In this document: positions 50,784 through 58,182 of the stretch, piece after piece
How positions within the stretch are numbered: position 1 is the stretch's first letter
Layout: each line of letters begins with the position of its first letter
NCBI RefSeq assembly: GCF_963676855.1
Contig: NZ_OY781460.1
Coordinates: 1,899,520 to 1,963,519 of the forward strand
Length of the DNA: 64,000 nucleotides
Reading direction: 5' to 3'
DNA from: an uncultured Anaeromusa sp.
Lineage (GTDB): Bacteria; Bacillota; Negativicutes; Anaeromusales; Anaeromusaceae
Made by a program: the position numbers and the translations under genes
Notes under the pieces: generated by a model
The model's database searches: none
Seen by the model: only the letters and a program-made list of their open reading frames with translations
What the model was told of the DNA's origin: nothing

Positions 50784-51407
50784 ATGAGTTCAGAAAAAGA
50801 ACGGTTGGACATTATACAGGCGCAGTATGTCGCCTCGGCGGTTCGGCGCGACCAGTTTCCTGAAGAGGCGCTGCCGGAGGTGGCCTTTATTGGTCGTTCC
50901 AATGTCGGTAAGTCATCGTTAATTAATTCGTTGTGCCGCCATCGCGGGTTGGCTCGGACCAGCGGCACACCGGGAAAAACGCAAACCATCAATTTCTTTA
51001 AAGTGCTTATGAGGGAAGGGGAGGAACGCCTCCCTTTCCATTTGGTGGACTTACCTGGTTATGGTTATGCAAAAACGGGTCAGGAGAAACGTAAAATCTG
51101 GAGTCGCTTTATTGCAGACTATTTTACGCAATCGCCGTATTTGCGCTTAGTTTGCCTATTGGTTGATATTCGTCATGCCCCCATGCCTAGCGATGTGGAG
51201 ATGTTTCGACGTTTGGTGGATAAGGGGCTGCCTTTGCAACTGATTTTAACGAAGGCAGACAAGATTAGCAAGAATCAGGTGGCCTCTGCGGTAGCAAATG
51301 CGAGAAAATCATTGCAAACGCAAGGAATAGCCGAAGTGATGGCTTATTCGACGCAAAATGGTCAAGGGCGGCAAGAATTGCTTGACTTAATTAAGCTTAT
51401 TTTGTAA
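50784..51407 (+). CDS. engB: Ribosome biogenesis GTPase EngB/YsxC
   Basis: A 207-aa GTPase needed for 50S assembly. G1 is [12 protein letters not shown], followed by [13 protein letters not shown] (G2), DLPGYGYAK (G3) and TKADK (G4). It follows lon immediately and is translated from the same messenger, a conserved arrangement. Confidence 0.95.
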   Translation: MSSEKERLDIIQAQYVASAVRRDQFPEEALPEVAFIGRSNVGKSSLINSLCRHRGLARTSGTPGKTQTINFFKVLMREGEERLPFHLVDLPGYGYAKTGQEKRKIWSRFIADYFTQSPYLRLVCLLVDIRHAPMPSDVEMFRRLVDKGLPLQLILTKADKISKNQVASAVANARKSLQTQGIAEVMAYSTQNGQGRQELLDLIKLIL

Positions 51408-51489
51408 AATAAAACACATGAAAAATAGATTTCAAAGATGACTTATATATTTGCATATTGGTCTGGTTTTGGAATTGAATGGAGAAGAC

Positions 51490-51939
51490 ATGCTGACAGA
51501 GTTTGATAAAAAGCTGTTGAATATTCTTCAGACCGACCTGCCTTTGGCAAGCCGGCCTTTTCAAGTCTTGGCGGAGCGGTTGCAATGCCAAGAAAAAACA
51601 GTACTGGAGCGATTGCTCTATCTCAAGACCCATGGTTATTTGCGACGCGTAGGCGCGTTCTTTGATTCTCACCAATTAGGGTATGTCAGTACGTTGGTGG
51701 CGGTCAAAGTGCAACCGGTGCAAATGGATGCAGTAGCCAGGGCCATCAATGCCTATGCAGGCGTAACGCACAATTATGAGCGCGATGGGGAATACAACCT
51801 CTGGTTTGCACTTATTTCTCCAAGTTTAGCGGAGGAAACTCGTATTTTGGAAGAGATTCGCGCTTTGACCGGTGTGGAAGAAGTACTGAGCCTGCCGGCC
51901 ACGGAAAAATATAAAGTAAGCGTGCAATTTACGTTGTAA
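51490..51939 (+). CDS. ahbA: Siroheme decarboxylase subunit AhbA (Lrp/AsnC-like)
   Basis: A 149-aa protein with an Lrp/AsnC-like N-terminal helix-turn-helix and a RAM-like domain. AhbA and AhbB together decarboxylate siroheme to 12,18-didecarboxysiroheme, the first step of the alternative heme pathway. This subunit has the helix-turn-helix sequence LASRPFQVLAERLQ and the segment AFFDSHQLGY, as in AhbA. ATG 51490 follows GGAGA. It precedes ahbB by 18 bp. AhbC and AhbD, which finish heme synthesis, are not in the window. Confidence 0.83.
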   Translation: MLTEFDKKLLNILQTDLPLASRPFQVLAERLQCQEKTVLERLLYLKTHGYLRRVGAFFDSHQLGYVSTLVAVKVQPVQMDAVARAINAYAGVTHNYERDGEYNLWFALISPSLAEETRILEEIRALTGVEEVLSLPATEKYKVSVQFTL

Positions 51940-51957
51940 GGTGGAGGAAGCCCAGAA

Positions 51958-52437
51958 ATGGATCTGATTGATCGAAAAATTGTCATAGCCATGCAAGATG
52001 AATTTCCTCTGGTGCCGGAGCCTTACCAGGAACTGGCGGGGCGGATTGGTATTTCTGAGGAAGATCTACTGACGCGTCTGCAAAAGCAGAAGCGAACAGG
52101 CTGTATTCGTAAAATGGGCGCAGTGCTTCGGCACCGTGAAGTTGGGTATACGGCAAACGCGCTTTGCGCTTGGATTGTTGAAGAAGAGCGCTTGGCTTGC
52201 GTGGGGAAGATCATGGCGGCGCATCCGGCGGTGACACATTGTTATGCCAGGAAGAACGTACCGCAATGGCCTTATAATTTTTACGTCATGCTTCATTCCC
52301 AATCAAGGGAAGCTTGCCGCGCTTTAGCTGCGGAACTAGCGGAGCAGGCGGAGGAAAAAAACTATACGATGCTGTTTAGTACGCGAGAGTGGAAAAAGAC
52401 CAGCATGCGTTATTTTGCCGAACACGAATCAGTTTAA
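51958..52437 (+). CDS. ahbB: Siroheme decarboxylase subunit AhbB
   Basis: A 159-aa partner of AhbA with the same Lrp-like layout. It shows GRIGISEEDLLTRLQ, RKMGAVLRHREVGY and the HCYAR-NVPQWPYNFYVM segment, where the His is the heme-ligand/active-site region of AhbB. The AsnC-type regulator alternative is unlikely because two complementary subunits are adjacent. A terminator follows. Confidence 0.85.
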   Translation: MDLIDRKIVIAMQDEFPLVPEPYQELAGRIGISEEDLLTRLQKQKRTGCIRKMGAVLRHREVGYTANALCAWIVEEERLACVGKIMAAHPAVTHCYARKNVPQWPYNFYVMLHSQSREACRALAAELAEQAEEKNYTMLFSTREWKKTSMRYFAEHESV

Positions 52438-52446
52438 GTGCAAGGT

Positions 52447-52498
52447 GCCTGCTTCCCCTAAGGAAGAGGACTTTCTAAAGGGAGCAGGCTTTCTTTTT
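52447..52498 (+). terminator. Terminator after ahbB
   Basis: GCCTGCTTCCC (52447-52457) pairs with GGGAGCAGGC (52480-52489) with one bulged base, followed by TTTCTTTTT. Confidence 0.7.
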
Positions 52499-52581
52499 AG
52501 TCTTTTTTTACATTAAATTTTCTTAAAATAGTGCATTTTTTGCCTTAATTAGTAGATATACAGTTTTTTCTGTAATGGTAG

Positions 52582-52658
52582 GTATCAGGCTTTCGCTCGC
52601 AAACAAATTGCGACATCGAAACCGCATTTGCGGATTCAAACTGCGAAAGATGAGATAC
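52582..52658 (+). ncRNA. Putative structured leader RNA of lactate permease 1 (three-way junction)
   Basis: CTTTCGC (52590-52596) pairs with GCGAAAG (52643-52649), closing a region with two hairpins: TCGCAA/TTGCGA (52597-52613) and CCGC/GCGG (52622-52633). Outside, GTATC (52582-52586) pairs with GATAC (52654-52658). This is a branched structure of 77 nt, ending 43 bases before a small ORF and 180 before the permease. It does not match a riboswitch class I can name. Pairing is seen by eye only, so a folding and conservation test is needed. Confidence 0.5.
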
Positions 52659-52700
52659 AATTTGGAGTGGGAAATTTATACAGGAGGTGATGAAGACCCG

Positions 52701-52793
52701 ATGCGTGCGCCGTACAGCTCCTTTCCTCAGGCAACTTCTTTCCAGCTGGCGGTGCAGAAGCAAAGCGGTAACAAAATTTTTCCCAAGAAATGA
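52701..52793 (+). CDS. Small ORF (30 aa) in the lactate permease 1 leader
   Basis: ATG 52701 lies 10 bases after AGGAGGTGA (52682-52690), a very strong ribosome binding site. The peptide begins MRAPYSSFPQATSFQLAVQK and ends at 52793, 45 bases before the permease gene. An alternative ATG at 52690, inside the ribosome binding site, opens a different frame that runs 43 codons. It may be a leader peptide or a small protein; no family is recognised. Confidence 0.4.
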   Translation: MRAPYSSFPQATSFQLAVQKQSGNKIFPKK

Positions 52794-52838
52794 AGTTTTT
52801 TTACAACATTATCCGTAGAGAAAGGAAGTTGACTACAC

Positions 52839-54467
52839 ATGACATGGACCCAAATTTATGATCCCATGGGCAGTTTGGCATTATCCTCGTTAGTAGCTGC
52901 TATTCCGATGATTGTTATTTTTTACATGTTGGCGATTCGTCGTACTCCTGGTCATATCGCTGGCGCCGTTGCTGTGGTTTCGGCGGTTTTGATTGCTATT
53001 CTCGCTTATAAGATGCCTGTCGGCCTGGCCTTATCGGCTACCGGCATGGGTGCTCTTTACGGTATCTTCCCGATTTTCTGGATCGTTATTATGGCTATTT
53101 TTATTTACAATATTACTGTAGAAACGGGACAATTCGAGATTGTTAAAAACTCGATTGCCGCTATTACGGATGACCGTCGTCTGCAAGCTCTCTTGGTTGC
53201 CTTTGCGTTCGGCGCTTTCCTTGAGGGTGCTGCTGGTTTCGGGACTCCTGTTGCTATTTCCGCCGGTATGTTGGTGGGTCTGGGCTTTAACCCGCTGTAC
53301 GCCGCCGGACTGTGCTTGATTGCCAATACGGCTCCGGTTGCTTTCGGCGGAATCGGTATTCCGATTATCGTTGCTGGTCAGGTTTCCGGCGTGGATACCA
53401 TGCAAATCAGCGCTATGGTAGGCCGTCAGCTGCCTTTCCTTTCGGTAATCATTCCGATTTGGCTGGTCACTTTGATGGCTGGCTGGAAATCCTGCATGGA
53501 AGTTCTGCCGGCTTGCTTAGTGGCTGGTGTTTCCTTTGCTGGTCTGCAATGGTTTTCTTCGAACTACCTCGGACCAGAATTGCCCGATATCTTGTCTTCC
53601 TTGGCTGCGATCGTTTCATTGGCTCTGTTCCTACGGGTATGGAAGCCTGCTACGATCTGGCGCTTTGAAAACGAAAAGGCTCCTACGCTGCAAGTTAAAG
53701 GCACTGATTCTACTGGTGCAGTAATTAAAGCTTGGTCTCCGTTCATCATTTTGACGGTTATGGTTATTCTCTGGGGCCTGAAACCGGTTGTGGCCATGAT
53801 TGACACTGTAACCTTGAAATGGATGATTCCTGGCCTGCATAAAGCAATTATCCAGGTGGCTCCGATTGCGAAAAGCCCCAAGGCTATGGAGGCTATTTTC
53901 AAGATCAACTGGCTGAGCGCCGCCGGTACGGCGTTGCTCTTCGCAAGCATTTTCTCTTCTATGGTTCTGGGAGTTAGTCCTAGCCGTTATTTCTCGATCT
54001 TGGGCCGCACGTTTAATCAGTTGAAAAAGCCCTTGATTACCATTCCTTGCGTCTTAGGCTTGGCGTATATCATGAACTTCTCGGGCATGAGCGCTACCAT
54101 GGGCCTGTTCTTGGCGGGCACTGGCAGCTTGTTCCCCTTCTTCGCTCCGGTATTGGGGTGGTTGGGTGTGTTCCTGACTGGTTCTGATACTTCGGCTAAT
54201 GCGCTCTTTGGCAATCTGCAGGCTGTTACGGCACAGCAGGTTGGCGTAGATCCCGTTTTGACGGTTGCAGCCAACTCTTCTGGCGGTGTAACCGGTAAAA
54301 TGATTTCGCCTCAGTCCATTGCTGTTGCTACGGCCGCTACCGGTTTGGTAGGCAAAGAAGGCGATTTGTTTAACTTTACGGTTATGCACTCTTTCGTGCT
54401 GTGTATCATTGTTTGTATCATGACATATGCTCAGGCATATTTCTTGTCTTGGATGATCCCGCACTAA
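52839..54467 (+). CDS. lctP: L-lactate permease, LctP family, copy 1
   Basis: A 542-aa transporter with about 13 helices. It shows the family start MTWTQIYDPMG, then NITVETGQFEIVKNSIAAIT, AFAFGAFLEGAAGFGTPVA, ANTAPVAFGGIG, LTGSDTSANALFGNLQ and ISPQSIAVATAATGLVG. LctP proteins import lactate or glycolate with protons. It is preceded by a 300-nt leader with a small ORF and followed by its own terminator. Two more copies lie downstream, so the copies may differ in regulation or in substrate (D- or L-lactate, glycolate). Confidence 0.92.
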   Translation: MTWTQIYDPMGSLALSSLVAAIPMIVIFYMLAIRRTPGHIAGAVAVVSAVLIAILAYKMPVGLALSATGMGALYGIFPIFWIVIMAIFIYNITVETGQFEIVKNSIAAITDDRRLQALLVAFAFGAFLEGAAGFGTPVAISAGMLVGLGFNPLYAAGLCLIANTAPVAFGGIGIPIIVAGQVSGVDTMQISAMVGRQLPFLSVIIPIWLVTLMAGWKSCMEVLPACLVAGVSFAGLQWFSSNYLGPELPDILSSLAAIVSLALFLRVWKPATIWRFENEKAPTLQVKGTDSTGAVIKAWSPFIILTVMVILWGLKPVVAMIDTVTLKWMIPGLHKAIIQVAPIAKSPKAMEAIFKINWLSAAGTALLFASIFSSMVLGVSPSRYFSILGRTFNQLKKPLITIPCVLGLAYIMNFSGMSATMGLFLAGTGSLFPFFAPVLGWLGVFLTGSDTSANALFGNLQAVTAQQVGVDPVLTVAANSSGGVTGKMISPQSIAVATAATGLVGKEGDLFNFTVMHSFVLCIIVCIMTYAQAYFLSWMIPH

Positions 54468-54490
54468 GTAGTGTCTTTTAACTAGGCTGT

Positions 54491-54528
54491 ACAGGATGGA
54501 AGACAACTTCCATCCTGTTTGCTTTTTT
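54491..54528 (+). terminator. Terminator after lactate permease 1
   Basis: ACAGGATGGAAG (54491-54502) pairs perfectly with CTTCCATCCTGT (54507-54518), followed by TTGCTTTTTT. Confidence 0.8.
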
Positions 54529-54625
54529 CATTGCTACCTATATGGGGCCAGGAGTAGAGTATGGACTTTGTTTGCCTGGTAGTGTATTATAGAAGCAGAC
54601 TTTGTTTGTAGGTGATACGATCGTG

Positions 54626-55594
54626 ATGAATCAGGAACTTTTTGCGTTGGCTCAACAGGATCTTGCGGCGTTGGAAGCAGAGTTGCTTTTGGTGGTGGAT
54701 TCGCCGGTGGATCTGGTCCACAAAATTAGCGATCATCTAGTGCAGGCCGGCGGCAAGCGGTTGCGTCCTGCGCTCTATTTTTTGTGCGCACGCAGCGGTG
54801 GCGGCCAACCGGCTACCATGATGCCTCTGGCAACAGCCATTGAAATGATTCATATGGCAACGCTGGTCCACGATGATGTAGTGGACTCTTCGCATACAAG
54901 AAGAGGAAGCCCGACGGCCAATTCTCTTTGGGGCAATCAGATGTCCGTTTTAACGGGAGATTATTTGTTTGCCAAGGCGTTTTCTTTGATTGCCACGCAG
55001 GTGAATCAGAATATGCTGCGAGTGTTGGCGGATGTTATTTGTGCGATGTGTGAAGGCGAGATCATTCAAAATCAGTTTATTTTTCAGCTTGAACAGAGTG
55101 AGCAAGAGTATTATGCGCGGATTGCTAAAAAAACAGCGGACTTTATTGCCGCTAGCTGTGAATTAGGGGCGCTGTCTGCCGGCTTGACAGCAGCGGATAT
55201 CAATGCGCTGCGCCAGTACGGTTATTCCTTGGGAATGGCTTTTCAAATTACCGATGATATTTTGGATGTGACAGCTTCCAGCGCGCAAATTGGCAAGCCG
55301 GCCGGGAATGATTTGAGACAGGGCATTATTACGCTGCCGGTCTTGCGAGCTTTGACGGTTGCGAAAGAGCGTGATAAATTGCGCGGCTTGCTCGAACAAA
55401 AAGTAGTTCTGAATGATGAAGAAGTTCGGCAGGCTTTAGACATTGTGCATGCATCTGACGGTGTTGCCTATTCTTACTCCAAAGTAGATGAGTATTTGCA
55501 ACAAGCCAAAAAGGTGCTGCCTGATTGCATGAAGCAAAATTTTCGAGAAACTTTTTGTCAGGTAGCGGATTTTGTGAACTTACGTAAATGCTGA
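54626..55594 (+). CDS. Polyprenyl (heptaprenyl/octaprenyl) diphosphate synthase
   Basis: A 322-aa trans-prenyltransferase. The first Asp-rich motif is LVHDDVVDSS (DDxxD, near residue 83), and the second is QITDDILDV (near 212); GGKRLRPAL binds the diphosphate. It makes the isoprenoid side chain of menaquinone, probably C35-C40, but chain length is not certain from sequence. ATG 54626 is preferred over an upstream TTG; GTG 54623 is also possible. Its placement between lactate permeases and near UbiA/UbiD-like genes supports a quinone role. Confidence 0.88.
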   Translation: MNQELFALAQQDLAALEAELLLVVDSPVDLVHKISDHLVQAGGKRLRPALYFLCARSGGGQPATMMPLATAIEMIHMATLVHDDVVDSSHTRRGSPTANSLWGNQMSVLTGDYLFAKAFSLIATQVNQNMLRVLADVICAMCEGEIIQNQFIFQLEQSEQEYYARIAKKTADFIAASCELGALSAGLTAADINALRQYGYSLGMAFQITDDILDVTASSAQIGKPAGNDLRQGIITLPVLRALTVAKERDKLRGLLEQKVVLNDEEVRQALDIVHASDGVAYSYSKVDEYLQQAKKVLPDCMKQNFRETFCQVADFVNLRKC

Positions 55595-55618
55595 TATAAC
55601 GGCTGTAAGCCCTGAAAA

Positions 55619-55672
55619 TGCACAAAAATAAAAGAACGGTTTTTAACCGTTCTTTTATTTTTGTGCATTTTT
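55619..55672. terminator. Bidirectional terminator, 23-bp perfect stem
   Basis: Bases 55619-55641 pair perfectly with 55645-55667 around a 3-base T loop. The right flank is T-rich. It closes the prenyl synthase gene. Confidence 0.8.
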
Positions 55673-55993
55673 GTTGTTTTTTAAGCAGGATATTTCTATT
55701 TTATAGCGAAAACTTAAAGTGTTTGAAAATGGAGAAAACATTAAATTTATTGTGTATAATGAAGCTTGAAGAATGTCCTACTTTGTTTCTAAGAGCAAAC
55801 TGGTTTTTGCTTTTGGATAGAGTTGCAATTTTATACAGAAAAGAGGTGAATGGAAAGTATAGCGCAACTCAAAATTTAGAGGAAGGAGGCAGTCGATTAC
55901 GTTTAGTCATGATAACAGAAACAAAAGAGAACTAAAGCTGTATTGGCAGCAAGAGTTCTATAGAAAACAAAATAAAGAGGGGTGTAGTTGCGT
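55673..55993 (+). other. Leader of lactate permease 2, 320 bp without a supported gene
   Basis: The region contains TATAAT (55755-55760) as a possible -10. GAGTTGC (55820-55826) can pair with GCAACTC (55864-55870), enclosing a ribosome binding site (GAGGTGA) and a 9-codon ORF (ATG 55850). A second GGAGG (55886-55890) precedes another very short ORF (ATG 55909, 8 codons). A longer open frame across it lacks a credible start, and I see no known riboswitch. Confidence 0.4.
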
Positions 55994-57625
55994 ATGACAT
56001 GGGTACAAGGTTACGATCCCATGGGGGATATCATTCTTTCAGCTATTGTGGCAGGGATTCCCTTATACATTCTGCTTTTTTTACTGGGCGTTAAAAAGAC
56101 TCCGGGGCATTTTGCCGCCGCCGCCGCCGTCGTTTCGGCTTTGGTTGTTGCAGTTGTCGCTTGGGGTATGCCAGCGGGATTAGCTATTAATTCAGTTGTT
56201 TGCGGTGCGGCTTTCGGTATCTTCCCGATTGTCTGGATTGTAGTCACCGCGATTTGGGTCTATAACATGACCGTAGAATCGGGCGAATTTGAAATTATTA
56301 AAAACTCTTTGGCTTCTATTACTGAAGATCGTCGCCTGCAGGCCTTATTTGTTGCCTTTGCTTTTGGTTCTTTTATTGAAGGTACAGCCGGGTTCGGCAC
56401 TCCGGTGGCTATTACCGCAGCTATGCTCGTGGGTCTGGGTTTCAACCCCGTGTATGCTGCAGGGATTTGCTTGATTGCTAATACGGCGCCTGTTGCCTTT
56501 GGCGGGATTGGTATCCCGGTCATTGTTGCGGCTCAGGTATCCGGATTGGATATCATGCATATCAGCCAGATTATTGGTCGTCAGTTACCTTTCTTGTCCA
56601 TCATCGTGCCGTTGTGGGTGGCCGTTACCATGAGCGGGTGGAAGCGCTCCATGGAAGTATTGCCTGCCCTGTTAGTTGGCGGCGGCTGCTTTGCTGTTAC
56701 CCAGTGGTATACAGCAAACTATGTTAGCCCTTACCTGCCAGATATTACCTCAGCTGTCGTAACTATCATTGGTTTGGGTGTGTTCTTGCGTTTTTGGAAG
56801 CCTTCCAATATTTGGCGCTTCCCGGATGAAAAGGATACTGGCGCTGGCAAAGAAGAATTGCGTTATTCTTCTGGAGAAGTCGTTCGCGCCTGGATGCCTT
56901 ACATTCTGTTGGCTATCATGGTATTCCTCTGGGGCTGGGGCCCTGTTAAAAGCGTCTTGGGAGCTACTAATATCAATATTGCATGGCCTGGTTTGCATAA
57001 TGCAATTTCCAAGGCTGTGCCGATTGTGGCGAAAACAACTCCTTATGGCGCGATTTATACTTTCGGTTGGTTGTCTGCCGGCGGTACTGCCATTTTGCTT
57101 TCCGGCATTTTGTCTCTCTTCGTTATTCCTAATTATGGCGTAGGCAGAGCGATTGCTTGCTTTGGCCGTACCATTCGTATTTTGATGTATCCTATCGTAA
57201 CGATTGCTATGATTTTAGGCCTAGCATATCTGATGAACTACTCGGGTATGAGCGCTACCATGGGTCTGGCCTTTACTAAGACGGGAGCTTTCTTCCCTCT
57301 CTTTGCGCCGATCCTTGGCTGGTTGGGCGTGTTCTTGACTGGTTCGGACACTTCGTCCAATGCCTTGTTTTCGTCGTTGCAGAGAACTACTGCCGAACAA
57401 ATTGGCGCCGACCCTTATCTGATGGTTGCAGCCAACTCGTCCGGCGGCGTTTGCGGCAAAATGCTTTCTCCGCAAAGTATTTCCGTAGCGACTGCAGCTA
57501 CTGGTCTTGTAGGGCAGGAAGGAACCATCTTCCGCTTTACTTTGCCTCATAGTATTGCGATGATCATCATTGTTTCTTTGATGACGTATTCGCAAGCGTA
57601 TTTCTTGCACTGGATGTTGCCTTAA
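55994..57625 (+). CDS. lctP: L-lactate permease, LctP family, copy 2
   Basis: A 543-aa transporter starting MTWVQGYDPMG, like copy 3. ATG 55994 is chosen by analogy with the other two copies, although TTG 55988 is also in frame and closer to AGAGGGG. It has the family segments TVESGEFEIIKNSLASIT, FAFGSFIEGTAGFGTPVA, ANTAPVAFGGIG and LTGSDTSSNALFSSLQ. It resembles copy 3 more than copy 1, which suggests a second, later duplication. Confidence 0.92.
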   Translation: MTWVQGYDPMGDIILSAIVAGIPLYILLFLLGVKKTPGHFAAAAAVVSALVVAVVAWGMPAGLAINSVVCGAAFGIFPIVWIVVTAIWVYNMTVESGEFEIIKNSLASITEDRRLQALFVAFAFGSFIEGTAGFGTPVAITAAMLVGLGFNPVYAAGICLIANTAPVAFGGIGIPVIVAAQVSGLDIMHISQIIGRQLPFLSIIVPLWVAVTMSGWKRSMEVLPALLVGGGCFAVTQWYTANYVSPYLPDITSAVVTIIGLGVFLRFWKPSNIWRFPDEKDTGAGKEELRYSSGEVVRAWMPYILLAIMVFLWGWGPVKSVLGATNINIAWPGLHNAISKAVPIVAKTTPYGAIYTFGWLSAGGTAILLSGILSLFVIPNYGVGRAIACFGRTIRILMYPIVTIAMILGLAYLMNYSGMSATMGLAFTKTGAFFPLFAPILGWLGVFLTGSDTSSNALFSSLQRTTAEQIGADPYLMVAANSSGGVCGKMLSPQSISVATAATGLVGQEGTIFRFTLPHSIAMIIIVSLMTYSQAYFLHWMLP

Positions 57626-57636
57626 GATTAAAAAGG

Positions 57637-57677
57637 AAGAGCGTCGCCGGTTTTGCCGGCGGCGTTCTTTTTTTGTT
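57637..57677 (+). terminator. Terminator after lactate permease 2
   Basis: A GC-rich stem (GAGCGTCGCCGG with CCGGCGGCGTTC, about 57639-57668) with a TTTTG loop, followed by seven T residues. Confidence 0.8.
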
Positions 57678-58182
57678 GAACTTGAAAAATTCATCAAAAT
57701 TTATCTAATTATACTATATAAGGCGCTAAAAGGTAAATAGGGAAGATTAGGTCTTTCATACATAAAATTACGGAAAATATCGGACTAAATAAGAAAACAA
57801 AAAAAGTATACAAAAAACAAAATCAATGGAAATTGTGCTTTTTGTTTTAAAATTCACAGGAAAAAAGAGATATAGAGAGTAATATAGAGTAATAAAAAGA
57901 ATAAACTGTATTTGTGAGACTAACTGGAGGGAAAAGAGGCGAGAAGGAATTTGGTTACGTAAGTAGAATACAAGAAAAGACAGAAAAGATATAAAATATT
58001 AAAAAATAACGCTAAATTACAAAACTGAAGGTAACCGGGTAAATCCGGCTTGCCGTATTGCATTCCAAAGCATGGCGGGAAAGGAGGGACAGGGAAGACG
58101 CAGGAAAGCAATAAACTGGGAAAACAAGCTGAAATCCCGTTTGTTTAAGGAGATGAAATAAGAACGCAAAGGAGTGTATTGC
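57678..58182 (+). other. Leader of lactate permease 3, 505 bp without a supported gene
   Basis: The region is very A/T-rich to about 58010. It contains an imperfect A/T-rich hairpin near 57812-57850. GGTTAC (57953-57958) can pair with GTAACC (58031-58036), and a CCGG/CCGG hairpin follows at 58035-58048. There are several ribosome-binding-site-like purine runs but no credible ORF. No known riboswitch is recognised. It may hold a long leader or a small RNA. Confidence 0.35.

Noticed and set aside
55618..55935. A 105-codon frame ahead of lactate permease 2
   Set aside because: Its start lies in the perfect hairpin of the prenyl synthase terminator. The translation has no recognisable domain and no ribosome binding site at the start.
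57900..58180. Cyclic-di-GMP or preQ1 riboswitch in the leader of lactate permease 3
   Set aside because: Short matches such as GGTAACC and CCGG hairpins were compared by eye with the consensus of both classes. The conserved cores are absent.
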